Assembly (NCBI RefSeq): GCF_000331025.1
Contig: NC_020055.1
Span: forward strand, 594,370-658,369
From: Maridesulfovibrio hydrothermalis AM13 = DSM 14728
GTDB taxonomy: Bacteria > Desulfobacterota > Desulfovibrionia > Desulfovibrionales > Desulfovibrionaceae
Reading direction: 5' to 3'
DNA: 64,000 bases
Numbering within the stretch: position 1 is the stretch's first letter; every line of letters begins with the position of its first letter. Shown piece after piece: positions 53,551 through 62,498 of the stretch. Made by a program: the position numbers and the translations under genes. The notes beneath the pieces are model-generated. The model was not told where the DNA came from. It did not search any database and was given only the letters and a program-made list of their open reading frames with translations.

Positions 53551-55005
53551 TTACGCAACCGGATTAGCCTTTGGAAGCAGCAGAGCAACGCTGGTCCCCT
53601 TATCTTCTCTGCTGGCAAGTTCCACATCACCGCCGAACTCTTCCATAATCTTTTTAACCATGGACAGCCCAAGCCCATTGCCGTTGACTTTGCTGGAGTA
53701 GAACGGGTCAAAGACCTGCGTGCGCATTTCATCAGGTATCCCCGGTCCACTGTCACGTACTTCAAGCCAGACATAAGGATCGGAAAACCCGCTGGAAATT
53801 TTAATCTCACCGCCATCAGGCATAGCTTCCATAGAGTTTTTCACCAGATGAATAAGGCACTGCCGCACCTGCTCAGCACCGCCGACACCAAGAGGGGTAT
53901 CGGCATCAAGATCAAGCTCAACATTGATCTCCTGAAGCTGACAACCAAGTGAAAGCTGTTGCATCGCATCGGCGGCAACTCTGTTTACATTAATATTGCT
54001 CTTTTCAACATCTTTGGAGCGCACAAAGCTGAGGATACTATTCAGAAGTTTGTCGAGCCGCACTGATTCATCATAGATAATCTTGATTTTTTCATGGCCG
54101 GACTCATCAATGCTCTTATTTTTAAGCAGCACCTTGGCAAATCCGCCCATTGCCATCAACGGATTACGTATTTCATGAGCAATATAGGCCGAGAGCTCCC
54201 CCACCGTAGCCATGCGTTCAGTCTGCTGTAAACGATGCTCTATAAGGGTTCGCTCGGTGATATTTCTGCGGAGAACAACAAGCTGTACTACCTTTCGGGT
54301 CAACTCATCTGTGATGGGATAGACGTAGAGACGATAAAAATTCATCTTTCCTTCAGCATCCGTTTCCGGCTGCATAAGCTCATCCTGCTTTTTACCGGAC
54401 ATGGCCCCCACATCAATCACACCGTTTTTAACAGGGCATACCGAAGTAAGGCAGTTGTAATAATCAAGGGGATTCTTACCACGCAACTCTTCTAAAGATT
54501 CCCCTGTTTTAGTGCAACAATGTTTATTGCTGTCCATAATCATGCCGTCAGAACCGATTACCAAGATATCTTCGGGCATCTGGTCCACCACGGATTTAAA
54601 CAACCCCTGCGTTTGCATCAGATCGGCCTTGCAGGCGATCCACAACTTGTCAGTAGCATGAAGTTTAAGAAAAAAACGGGCGGCAGGAAGTTCTACTAAA
54701 GTGACTTCAACCGGCAGAGAAGCTCTAAGCCTGCTGACCATTTCAGCCTGACCGGAAAGCTCAAAAACCATAGAAATATCAGGATGGGCATCCAGCATGG
54801 CTTTAACATCCTTGTACAAAGGAAATTCAAAACCGACAGAAAGCGGATTGCCGCCTTTGTCAAGAAGCACTCCGGCCTGCAGATCAACGCCCGCGGCATT
54901 GCGGCTGCCTTCATGTAAAAGCATGGAAAGTGAAGACAGCGCAAAGGAATACCCAACTACACCGATGCAGTCTTTTTGATTATCACACTCAAAATTATCC
55001 AACAT
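53551..55005 (-). CDS. Histidine kinase with N-terminal Rossmann-like domain and PAS
   Basis: From the ATG at 55005, preceded by a ggag site, the product is about 484 residues. Residues 1-125 look like a Rossmann-type nucleotide-binding domain: GVVGYSFALSSLSML followed by HPDISMVFELSGQAEM, recalling NAD- or CoA-binding folds. A PAS domain follows (about 140-255), with LVIGSDGMIMDSNKH and a possible Cys-rich CCTKTG...CLTSVCPV segment. HisKA has AYIAHEIRNPLMAMG (phospho-His near 277) and HATPase_c has DSGPGIPDEMR and GNGLGLSMVKKI. No membrane segment is seen, so it would be a soluble kinase. Its response regulator is not adjacent. Confidence 0.85.
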   Translation of the reverse strand: MLDNFECDNQKDCIGVVGYSFALSSLSMLLHEGSRNAAGVDLQAGVLLDKGGNPLSVGFEFPLYKDVKAMLDAHPDISMVFELSGQAEMVSRLRASLPVEVTLVELPAARFFLKLHATDKLWIACKADLMQTQGLFKSVVDQMPEDILVIGSDGMIMDSNKHCCTKTGESLEELRGKNPLDYYNCLTSVCPVKNGVIDVGAMSGKKQDELMQPETDAEGKMNFYRLYVYPITDELTRKVVQLVVLRRNITERTLIEHRLQQTERMATVGELSAYIAHEIRNPLMAMGGFAKVLLKNKSIDESGHEKIKIIYDESVRLDKLLNSILSFVRSKDVEKSNINVNRVAADAMQQLSLGCQLQEINVELDLDADTPLGVGGAEQVRQCLIHLVKNSMEAMPDGGEIKISSGFSDPYVWLEVRDSGPGIPDEMRTQVFDPFYSSKVNGNGLGLSMVKKIMEEFGGDVELASREDKGTSVALLLPKANPVA

Positions 55006-55213
55006 TATCACTCCGTTCCGAACTCACCCCGGAATTAGACGTAACAATAAACTATTTTCCATGAAATGAACAATCCTGATTGAAGTTAATTACTGCTTTG
55101 CAGTTCAGACCTAATGCGGTAACCATTGCCCCGCCGCAAAAGATTGCCTCACAGGGACTAGTCCTTTATAAACTGGCTATCCGGCAAATTTACCTCAAAT
55201 GGAATTATAAATA

Positions 55214-56527
55214 ATGACAATACAGAAAATAAGAATTTTCACCATAAGTCTCGGTTGCCCGAAGAACAGAGTCGATACTGAAAGGATGCTGGGAACATTC
55301 GGTGACAAGATGGTCCCCGCGCTCACCCCGGAAGAATCTGATCTGGTACTTATTAATACCTGTGGATTTATCAGCCCTGCGACCGAAGAATCAGTTGATT
55401 CAATTCTCGAAGCCGCTGCGATGATAAAAGACGTAAAACCCAGACCTGTTCTGGCTGTTGCGGGATGTCTGGTCAGCCGTTACGGACCGCTCTCGGAACA
55501 AATTCCGGAAGTGGACCTTTGGCTTTCAACCCATGAACTGGATAAATGGCCGGAACTTGCAACCAAAGCCCTTGCCAGAGATTTTCCCGTCCAGCAAACC
55601 AGAGCACTCAGTACCGGTCCAGCTTTTGCCTACCTTAAAATAAGCGAAGGATGCTCCCATTCATGCCGCTTCTGCACCATCCCCTCCATCCGCGGACCTC
55701 ACGTGAGCCGGGAACTTGCCGGACTGGTGGATGAAGCAAAATACATTCTTGCTCAAGACGTACCGGAAATAATTATAGTTGGACAGGATACAACCGCCTA
55801 CGGTTCAGATTTAAATGAACCTGAGACCAATTTGCGCACTCTTATCGAAAAGCTGCTGCCTTTGGACGGCCTTGAATGGCTCAGACTTATGTATCTTTAT
55901 CCGGCCGGCCTGACGGACAACATGCTCTCTTTTCTTTCACAGGCTGGAAAGCCGCTGCTGCCTTATTTTGATATTCCCGTTCAGCATGCCCATCCGGATG
56001 TATTATCCTCTATGGGCCGCCCTTTTGCCCGCGATCCGCGCAAGGTCATTGACAGGGTGCGCAAGCACATCCCTCATGCAGTACTGCGCACCAGCATAAT
56101 TGTTGGCTATCCCGGCGAAACCGAGGAGCATTTCAATACGCTCTTGGATTTCGTTAAAGAAGCCAGATTTCAACATCTGGGCGTGTTCTCTTATCAGCCT
56201 GAAGACGGTACTCCGGCCGGAGAAATGAAACAACTTCCAGCTCAACTGCGCGAAGAACGCCGCTTGGAACTTATGGAAATTCAATCTGCCATCAGCCGTG
56301 ATATTCTAGAAGAAAAAATTGGTGAAACTATTCAAGTTCTGATTGAAGAACCCAATGAGGAATGGCCCGGCCTGTTCAATGGACGAGTCTGGTTTCAAGC
56401 ACCGGAAGTGGATGGGATAACATATATCAGTGCCCCTGAAGGTGAGTCCGAATTGAAACCCGGCATGCTGATTGAGGCTGAAATAGACAACGTTACCGAC
56501 TATGATCTAGTCACTCTGGTTAAATAA
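55214..56527 (+). CDS. rimO: Ribosomal protein uS12 methylthiotransferase RimO
   Basis: The 437-residue protein has the UPF0004 N-terminal domain (SLGCPKNRVDTERMLG near residue 12, later LINTCGF and AVAGCLVSRY, giving the three cluster cysteines). The radical SAM motif SEGCSHSCRFCTIPSIRGPH lies near residue 145 (CX3CX2C) and a TRAM-like C-terminus follows. RimO adds a methylthio group to a conserved Asp of ribosomal protein S12. The lack of MiaB-specific features and the SLGCPKNRVD signature support RimO over MiaB. It is a single-gene unit. Confidence 0.95.
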   Translation: MTIQKIRIFTISLGCPKNRVDTERMLGTFGDKMVPALTPEESDLVLINTCGFISPATEESVDSILEAAAMIKDVKPRPVLAVAGCLVSRYGPLSEQIPEVDLWLSTHELDKWPELATKALARDFPVQQTRALSTGPAFAYLKISEGCSHSCRFCTIPSIRGPHVSRELAGLVDEAKYILAQDVPEIIIVGQDTTAYGSDLNEPETNLRTLIEKLLPLDGLEWLRLMYLYPAGLTDNMLSFLSQAGKPLLPYFDIPVQHAHPDVLSSMGRPFARDPRKVIDRVRKHIPHAVLRTSIIVGYPGETEEHFNTLLDFVKEARFQHLGVFSYQPEDGTPAGEMKQLPAQLREERRLELMEIQSAISRDILEEKIGETIQVLIEEPNEEWPGLFNGRVWFQAPEVDGITYISAPEGESELKPGMLIEAEIDNVTDYDLVTLVK

Positions 56528-56537
56528 AAGCTGAACA

Positions 56538-56565
56538 CCGTAAAGGCCGTCCGCGGCCTTTACGG
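56538..56565. other. Perfect 12-bp stem-loop downstream of rimO
   Basis: ccgtaaaggccg (56538-56549) pairs perfectly with cggcctttacgg (56554-56565) around the tetraloop tccg. No T run follows on either strand, so it may be a Rho-dependent boundary, a stability hairpin or a dispersed repeat unit rather than a classic terminator. Confidence 0.7.
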
Positions 56566-56637
56566 ACACGGGTTGAAAGAAAATACCGTTCTTTATTGAT
56601 ATTGCTTGAAACTTCTAAACGAGTCAGGCGGAATTAA

Positions 56638-57120
56638 TTACATATCTACAATAATAACGTCTTTGCCCTTCAGAATAGGTTCTGCGGAGTAAGTAACGAG
56701 TATTTTAGCACCACGGTCAACATTGCTCACTATTTCTTTAACCAGCTTTTGACGGGCGCAAAAAACATTATCGGGAGCGAAAATCATACCGTTTTTTCCC
56801 TTTAATGCTAACGAAAATTTCAGTTCGGAACTTCTGCTTTTTTCATCAGGATATGGCTCACTTCCGGCATCAAGAACTGTCAAAATTGCTTTTTCGACAA
56901 TTCCCCTGTTACGCCTGAGAGAACCATTAAGCTTATGGACCTCATGATCAGTTAAGTTAAGCTCACTTGCAGATATGCCTTTCTTAAATTGAAACCCGTC
57001 AGCCAACCGAGGCCGAGGCGGCTTATTGAAACCTGCGGCGTTAAAAATCACTACTCCCAGTATGGCAAAAACAGCCAGACCGGTAAAAAGAAAAAATATT
57101 TTTTTATTCTTTTTAGTCAA
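56638..57120 (-). CDS. Single-pass membrane protein of unknown function
   Basis: The 160-residue protein has one N-terminal membrane segment (FFLFTGLAVFAILGVVIF) preceded by KKNKK, so it is probably anchored with its C-terminus outside the cytoplasm. The rest is soluble with no recognisable motif; KNGMIFAPDNVFCARQKLVKEI contains a single Cys. It lies 100 bases downstream of the C25/SPOR lipoprotein gene on the same strand, so it may serve the same cell-envelope process. Confidence 0.65.
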   Translation of the reverse strand: MTKKNKKIFFLFTGLAVFAILGVVIFNAAGFNKPPRPRLADGFQFKKGISASELNLTDHEVHKLNGSLRRNRGIVEKAILTVLDAGSEPYPDEKSRSSELKFSLALKGKNGMIFAPDNVFCARQKLVKEIVSNVDRGAKILVTYSAEPILKGKDVIIVDM

Positions 57121-57223
57121 GGAAGATACCTTTACCTGAATGTTTGAATTAAAATAACACTGCCAGCACAGCGACTTATATCCAAAACAATCTTCCTATT
57201 CAAGTATAATCGATTATAACTTT

Positions 57224-59071
57224 TCAACTCCCCCTGTTACAGCGAACGATCTTCACGTCAGCCTGCTCCTTGCGTTCGTATTCAGCAGAAGCTTCAACGG
57301 CATCAGCCCATGAATCAAATTCTCCGAACCGCACGCAGTACCACTTGCGATTATTGGCAGAAGCCACCTTGACCACGTAGGCCTCATAGCCTTGCACTGA
57401 AAGTTTACGCCGCACTTTTATGGCTGAATCCTCCTTACGATTGGAACTGACCTGTATGGCATAGCGTACCGGTTTAAGTCCGGCTGTAATTCTCGGAGAG
57501 GCTTTCTTCAATTTGATAGAATCTGTCCCGGCTGCGGCAGTCTCCGCAGCTCCACCCTTGCGGACATCAAAGAACTGCCATGCCAGCGGACCATCCAAGG
57601 GGCGTGAATAAATCAGATAACGTCCTTCCCCGTCAGCTGAAAAATTGAAAACATCATCTTCCTGAACTTTCATGGAAGAAACAATTTTTCCGTTCAAACG
57701 GTCAATCACCTGCAAACGCACAGCAGGATAAATTCCGCCTTCTTCCATAGCAAAAGATATAGTAGAATTAACCGGAAAAACTGCAATCCCTGAAGACTTT
57801 TCAGACTTGCCCACTGTCACAAGTCCCAGATAGGCAGGAGATTCAGTTCGCACCGGAAGCGGCAAAGACATTACCGGATCACCATAGAAAATTAGATCAT
57901 AAAGAGGAGTGAGATCCTCCCCCTCCCTGCGATTTTGCGCAAACTGCGCTCTCGCTTCTGTTAAAGCCTCAGCTATGCGGTGTTTCCCGCCGAAGTAAGC
58001 CTTATGAAATTCCAGAAGCAAACGGTGAGTTCCACTTGAATCAACCCGATAAACCCGTCCGCCATCAAGCTCGGCGCGTATTCTTCCGGAGCTGCTGCAT
58101 CCGGTCATGACGGCAAGACCAGCTCCCTGTGAGAGTACAATCGCCTCAGCAGGAGTCGGCATTGAAGAATTCAGCAGCGCAGCTTCACAGGATGGATTAA
58201 GCACCACGGGCAGCCCCGGCTTGTAATCCAAGTCCATAATTTCGGTGACCGTAAGAGTGCCATTGCCAACCTTAAATCCGGCCGGTCCAGCTTCAAGAGC
58301 AAGCCACTGCACCGAGACATCATCTTCTGCAAAACTCTGGCGCAATCTTTTAGGCTCACAACCTCCGGCTGCTCCCAGATAACGGATGGCCTCCGGACCG
58401 GCTATGCCTTCCTGCTGCAAACTGAAAAAAAGCAATTCAGGATCGGATAAATAGTCGCCGGAAAAACCTTCACCGCCGATGAAAGAAACCGGCCATGCCG
58501 GACGGAAAGCCCGATCTTCATACCAGCGTTCATACTTGGCAGCGACAAGCTCTGCCTCTTCGCCGCTTCGGGCAGGAATTCTACCAACCGGAACCATCTT
58601 TTCAGAACCGGCAACAGCTCCGCCGTAACCATAATCGGAAAAATGTATCACGGTTCCATTTTGTGAACGGAACTCAGCCACCGGAACCACATCTTTATTC
58701 CCCAGAATCAGTACTGACAAGACCTGCCCGCTGCTGTTTAGTTCACTGACCTGTGCTTTGATGCCGGACATAATTTTCGCACGGAATTCGGCAGTGCCGT
58801 TGGTAGCGGGGATCTTCACAATAACCGACTTCACACCTTCAAACTCACGATGCAAATAGGAAAAATAACGGGCCGCGCGCATAAACTCAGCAGAACAGAC
58901 GATGACTGCTTTTTTCTTTTCAGTAAAAGGAGCAGATGAAACCTTAACCGGAACAGGAAGTACCGCAACCGGCTCCTGAACCGGAGCAAATCCTTTCAGC
59001 TTGCAACCTCCAAGAGGCAAAATAAGAAAAAACAAACACAAGGACAGTATAATTTTTCTAAACACAATCAT
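57224..59071 (-). CDS. Lipoprotein with a degenerate gingipain-like (C25) domain and a SPOR domain
   Basis: The 615-residue product begins with a lipoprotein signal ending in LPLGGC, so it should be anchored to the outer membrane. Residues about 55-385 resemble the peptidase C25 (gingipain) fold: VLILGNKDVVPVAEFR, VPVGRIPARSGEEAELVAAKYERWYED, then VVLNPSCEAALLN, where the Cys aligns with the nucleophile, and YDLIFYGDPVMSLPLPV. The usual catalytic His-Gly motif is not evident at its expected place (WLALEAGPAGFK), so catalysis is doubtful. A C-terminal SPOR domain (about 535-612: YAIQVSSNRKEDSAI, YCVRFGEFDSW) should bind denuded peptidoglycan at division sites. It overlaps the heptosyltransferase gene by one base. 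Confidence 0.75.
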   Translation of the reverse strand: MIVFRKIILSLCLFFLILPLGGCKLKGFAPVQEPVAVLPVPVKVSSAPFTEKKKAVIVCSAEFMRAARYFSYLHREFEGVKSVIVKIPATNGTAEFRAKIMSGIKAQVSELNSSGQVLSVLILGNKDVVPVAEFRSQNGTVIHFSDYGYGGAVAGSEKMVPVGRIPARSGEEAELVAAKYERWYEDRAFRPAWPVSFIGGEGFSGDYLSDPELLFFSLQQEGIAGPEAIRYLGAAGGCEPKRLRQSFAEDDVSVQWLALEAGPAGFKVGNGTLTVTEIMDLDYKPGLPVVLNPSCEAALLNSSMPTPAEAIVLSQGAGLAVMTGCSSSGRIRAELDGGRVYRVDSSGTHRLLLEFHKAYFGGKHRIAEALTEARAQFAQNRREGEDLTPLYDLIFYGDPVMSLPLPVRTESPAYLGLVTVGKSEKSSGIAVFPVNSTISFAMEEGGIYPAVRLQVIDRLNGKIVSSMKVQEDDVFNFSADGEGRYLIYSRPLDGPLAWQFFDVRKGGAAETAAAGTDSIKLKKASPRITAGLKPVRYAIQVSSNRKEDSAIKVRRKLSVQGYEAYVVKVASANNRKWYCVRFGEFDSWADAVEASAEYERKEQADVKIVRCNRGS

Positions 59072-60123
59072 TAAAGTTCTGCTCTCTGTTTTTCCAGTTT
59101 GCCTGCAATTTCAGACCAAACCATATCAACGCTGATATCCGTCATGCATTTGTGATGTTTTTCAGGACAGACCCTGCCGCCATGCAATCCGCATGGTCTG
59201 CACGGCAGATTCCCGGAGGTTTGCAAAACAGTTGAATTATCCCCCCTTGGAAAAAAACCGAAACGTTTAACCGTGGGGCCGAAAAGAGCCACTAACGGAA
59301 CATCCTGAACCCACGCAATATGCATCGGACCTGAATCATTGGTTAAATAGACTCCAAGCTGCCGGATATAAGCCGCAAGCTGCTGCAAGCTCAATTTACC
59401 GGCCAGATTAACCACTTCGGACGCCCTGCCGGACCGCCGCAAAACAGAGTCACAGAGGTCCACTTCTTCCGGACCGCCGAAAAGCAAAACCTTGCAGCCT
59501 CCATCCAGACTTTTACTGATAATCTTAGCAAAATTATCCTCCGGCCACTTCTTAGTTTCCCAAGTGGAGCCGGGATGCACACCTATTACAGGCTGTGTAA
59601 ACTGCGCGAAAAAATCTTCGGCCTGCCTCACTGCATCTTCCGGCAGATCAAGCCCCGCCCGCGGTGCCGTACCGGAAATGCCAAGCGGTCCGCCCAGCGC
59701 CATAAGACGTTCAACTTCTTCAAGTTCCTCAAAACGACGCTTCACCGTTTCGGTATACACAAAACGATTGAAACAGGGAGCATCATAACCAATCCGCCGA
59801 CTGATGCCTGTCGCCCTGCTCACCACTGCCGAACGCATACTTGTATGGGCGGAAATAAAAAGATCAAAGCCCTGTGCGCCAATATCTGATCCATACTTAA
59901 ACGCTGCTCCCATACCTTTTTGAGCGCCGCGCTTATCGAAGCCGTGCACTCCGGCAAGTTCACGCTGGGCAGCAAAAAGCGACTCCACCCCTTTACGCAC
60001 AAAAAGATGGATTTCTGCGTCTGGAAAATGCAGTGAAAGAGCCTTGATTAAAGGAAGGGTCAGCACGGCATCACCTAAAAAGGCCGTCTGCCACAGGGCT
60101 ATTTTTTTATAATTATCTTTCAT
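59071..60123 (-). CDS. Glycosyltransferase family 9 protein, heptosyltransferase-like (WaaF-like)
   Basis: The 350-residue protein has the GT9 layout: IALWQTAFLGDAVLTLPLIKAL at the N-terminus, GVHPGSTWETKKWPEDNFA near residue 190 as the nucleotide-sugar region, and YLTNDSGPMHIAWVQDVPLVALFGPT near 265 with the family's conserved DSGPMH. It closely fits lipopolysaccharide heptosyltransferase II, which adds heptose to the inner core from ADP-heptose. A distinctive CRPCGLHGGRVCPEKHHKCM segment near the C-terminus is also seen in this family. The stop and the next gene's start share one base (TAATG), so an operon with the C25/SPOR lipoprotein is likely. Confidence 0.88.
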   Translation of the reverse strand: MKDNYKKIALWQTAFLGDAVLTLPLIKALSLHFPDAEIHLFVRKGVESLFAAQRELAGVHGFDKRGAQKGMGAAFKYGSDIGAQGFDLFISAHTSMRSAVVSRATGISRRIGYDAPCFNRFVYTETVKRRFEELEEVERLMALGGPLGISGTAPRAGLDLPEDAVRQAEDFFAQFTQPVIGVHPGSTWETKKWPEDNFAKIISKSLDGGCKVLLFGGPEEVDLCDSVLRRSGRASEVVNLAGKLSLQQLAAYIRQLGVYLTNDSGPMHIAWVQDVPLVALFGPTVKRFGFFPRGDNSTVLQTSGNLPCRPCGLHGGRVCPEKHHKCMTDISVDMVWSEIAGKLEKQRAEL

Positions 60124-60169
60124 TAATAAATTTTTGATTTGAAAATAAATTTTGATTTGAAATTGTAAT

Positions 60170-60565
60170 CTAGAGCATCATTTTACTGGCCAGAGCACTG
60201 ATAATAAAGATCAATCCTACAGTCAAAGTCACCAGCAATTCAGGATATGGAGTAGCCCATTTTATTTTAGATCCGATTTTTCTTTCAAAATAAAAAAAGC
60301 GAACCGCAGCCCCCACAAGTATGACCATCCCCGAGGACAATGTAAAAAGACTGAGCCATGTCATATCCTCAATCACTGAAACAGGAACATCAGTCAAAAA
60401 TTTCTTCATATACAGCCCGACTTTTTCAATCAGAAATCCAAAACCAAGCAATCCGAGAGAAGTACGGCACCAGGCCAGAAAAGTTCTCTCATTTGCAAGC
60501 AAAGTTCTTATCTTGGCAAGCTGGTTGTTATCAAGGTGGATATGCTCTTTACTTTCATCTGTCAT
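60170..60565 (-). CDS. DUF202 family membrane protein
   Basis: The 131-residue protein has LANERTFLAWCRTSLGLLGFG near residue 20, the hallmark of DUF202 (YidH-like) proteins, and about three membrane segments. Function is unknown. It is 46 bases upstream of the heptosyltransferase gene on the same strand and may be the first gene of the three-gene unit. Confidence 0.88.
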   Translation of the reverse strand: MTDESKEHIHLDNNQLAKIRTLLANERTFLAWCRTSLGLLGFGFLIEKVGLYMKKFLTDVPVSVIEDMTWLSLFTLSSGMVILVGAAVRFFYFERKIGSKIKWATPYPELLVTLTVGLIFIISALASKMML

Positions 60566-60748
60566 TTGCCAACTCCGGAATTTCTGTTCACAAGCCTTGA
60601 TCTCGAATATATATGGCTATAATCTGTAAAGAGATTACGGGCAACAGGCATAAACCGGCTGCATTAAACCAAACTCCGGCTTTATAACCGATAAGCCCTG
60701 CAACTCTTACCAGTTACCCGGTCATGAACCGAAATATAAGGATTAGCA

Positions 60749-60979
60749 ATGAAATACATTATGTTTGAAGATTTCTCAGGTGACCCTTTACCCATACTTT
60801 TCCCCAACCGCATCAGCTATCTCGAATTCAGAGAGCAGATCCCATACACCAATGTACTGTCCGCCGGATACGTGCAAATGAGAACCAACGGCGTAGCCTG
60901 CCACGGCGAAGCCAAGGAACTTAACTCAAAACCACGCCCGCAAGACGCTGCTATTATATCTGAAAAACTGGAAGGGTAG
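60749..60979 (+). CDS. Small soluble protein of unknown function
   Basis: The 76-residue protein starts MKYIMFEDFSGDPLPILFPNRISY and reads as a compact folded domain, with GYVQMRTNGVACHGEAKEL in the centre. I recognise no family. An aagga site precedes the ATG and codon use is like the neighbours. It stands alone between the DUF202 gene and the mobile remnant before wecB. Confidence 0.65.
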   Translation: MKYIMFEDFSGDPLPILFPNRISYLEFREQIPYTNVLSAGYVQMRTNGVACHGEAKELNSKPRPQDAAIISEKLEG

Positions 60980-60988
60980 TCTCCCCAT

Positions 60989-61107
60989 TTATAAGGGGGC
61001 TTTACAGGTCACACCATGCTCCCGGCATAAATAGATTACAGTTCTGCCCTCTTCTACGAATTTGTGGATCTTGGCAATCTGGTATTCAGTAAATTTGATT
61101 TGCGCAT
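60989..61107 (-). pseudogene. Degenerate IS407-type OrfA N-terminal remnant
   Basis: With one base restored after the fourth codon, the - strand reads MRKSKFTEYQIAKIHKFVEEG, then RTVIYLCREHGVTCK, closely following the OrfA N-terminus of IS407-group IS3 elements (RFTEEQI, V.EAG, LCR.HGIS). The loss of an A in the AAA Lys codon puts the start out of frame, and the remainder of the IS is gone after the helix-turn-helix start. A TAA follows at 60989-60991. It marks a lost insertion between the housekeeping region and the polysaccharide locus. Confidence 0.65.
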
Positions 61108-61153
61108 ATGAGACTTCTGCTCATAGTTTGGAGCAGAAGTCTCATATGCGCAA
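61100..61153. repeat. Perfect 23-bp inverted repeat with 8-base loop
   Basis: Bases 61100-61122 and 61131-61153 are exact inverted copies around atagtttg (61123-61130). The left arm includes the start of the OrfA remnant (gcgcatatgag). The hairpin lacks a T tract and sits about 35 bases before wecB, so it may be a scar of transposition or a transcript-start element. Confidence 0.9.
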
Positions 61154-61189
61154 TGTTTATAATCCGTCAAAAGCAATACAGGAGATTCC

Positions 61190-62275
61190 ATGAAAATATG
61201 CTCTTTGGTTGGAGCAAGGCCACAATTCATTAAGGAAGCTCTCATTAGTTCTGAAGTCATAAAGAACAATGAATGGAACCACATTGTAATCCATTCCGGA
61301 CAACATTATGATTTTAAAATGTCAGATATCTTTTTTAGTGAGCTTAATATTCCCAAACCTGCTTATAATTTGGGAGTTGGTTCCGGATCTCATGCGGAGA
61401 TGACCGCGGCAGCTCTTACCGGAGTAGAACAAGTTCTTCTTAAAGAGCAGCCCGACGGGTTAATCGTATATGGCGATACAAACACAACTCTCGCAGGAGC
61501 TCTTGCTGCAGCAAAACTGGATATCCCTGTCATTCACATCGAAGCTGGAATTAGACAAAACCCCAAATCAATGCCTGAAGAGATTAATCGGGGACTTACT
61601 GACAAGTTATCTTCAATTTTATGCTGTTGTTCAGATATAGCCCTGTCAAATTTGAAAAGGGAAAATATTGAGGCGGCGGCTTCTGTAACAGGTGACATTA
61701 TGTATGATTTATTTATGCATATGTATCCAAAATTTTCCCCAGAAAAGCAATGTTCTTTGTATGGAGTTGAGCCTCAACGTTTTATTGTTGCAACGATACA
61801 TCGAGACTTTAACACCGACAATTCAACTTCTTTAAAAGAAATACTTACTGGATTAAATGAATTAAAGCGTTCGACGAACCTTGAAATTCTATTTCCAATA
61901 CACCCTAGAACTACAACAAAAATTAAAGAATTTGGCCTGACGGGACTCCTTGAGAACCTTACCATGTTGTCTCCTCTAGGTTATATAGATTTGATGTCTC
62001 TCGTTTGTGCTTCGTCTTTTGTTGTAACTGACAGTGGAGGTCTGCAAAAGGAGGCTTACTATGCAAACTGTCGTGCAATTGTTATTATGCCTGATACGGG
62101 ATGGCGTGAACTTGTTCAGTGCGGATGGAATCTTTTATGCGCAGCTGACCGGAACGAAATTGTTGCTTCAGGAAAAACAGTGCTTAGCTCTTGCCCCAAG
62201 CCGGCCCCTTTGTATGGAGACGGAAGTGCCGCAGTACGTATTGTAAAGTTTATAAAGAAAAACTTAATCTCTTAG
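61190..62275 (+). CDS. wecB: UDP-N-acetylglucosamine 2-epimerase, non-hydrolysing (WecB-like)
   Basis: The 361-residue protein has the Epimerase_2 fold: ICSLVGARPQFIKEALIS at the N-terminus, HIVIHSGQHYDFKMSDIFF, GLIVYGDTNTTLAGALAA, VIHIEAGIRQ, then LFPIHPRTT and VTDSGGLQKEAYY near residue 285. It converts UDP-GlcNAc to UDP-ManNAc, a precursor of ManNAc/ManNAcA in capsule, enterobacterial common antigen or O-antigen. Slight divergence from classical WecB is possible (UDP-2,3-diacetamido sugars, WbpI-like). An aggag site precedes the ATG. It starts a new + strand locus. Confidence 0.88.
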   Translation: MKICSLVGARPQFIKEALISSEVIKNNEWNHIVIHSGQHYDFKMSDIFFSELNIPKPAYNLGVGSGSHAEMTAAALTGVEQVLLKEQPDGLIVYGDTNTTLAGALAAAKLDIPVIHIEAGIRQNPKSMPEEINRGLTDKLSSILCCCSDIALSNLKRENIEAAASVTGDIMYDLFMHMYPKFSPEKQCSLYGVEPQRFIVATIHRDFNTDNSTSLKEILTGLNELKRSTNLEILFPIHPRTTTKIKEFGLTGLLENLTMLSPLGYIDLMSLVCASSFVVTDSGGLQKEAYYANCRAIVIMPDTGWRELVQCGWNLLCAADRNEIVASGKTVLSSCPKPAPLYGDGSAAVRIVKFIKKNLIS

Positions 62276-62498
62276 CTGAGTTAAGCTCAATTGCTACCAT
62301 CGTAAATTTTAAGATCGACATGGTGCTGATTTTGCTTTTTAATATGTGGCGCCCTGATTCAGCCGCAGAAAATGTTATGTTCAGGTTGCTGGAATGCCTA
62401 AAGCCCATCTGGCATTTGGTTTTCCTACTTTTCATAAAATACAGTAGGAACATAATGAGTCAAAATTAATTTTTAGACTTTAACATAGGGTATCTTCT

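Noticed and set aside
61054-61284. 76-codon open frame on the - strand across the palindrome and wecB start
   Set aside because: It is opposite the wecB start and mixes the frames of the OrfA remnant and the palindrome; the better reading is the corrected OrfA frame.
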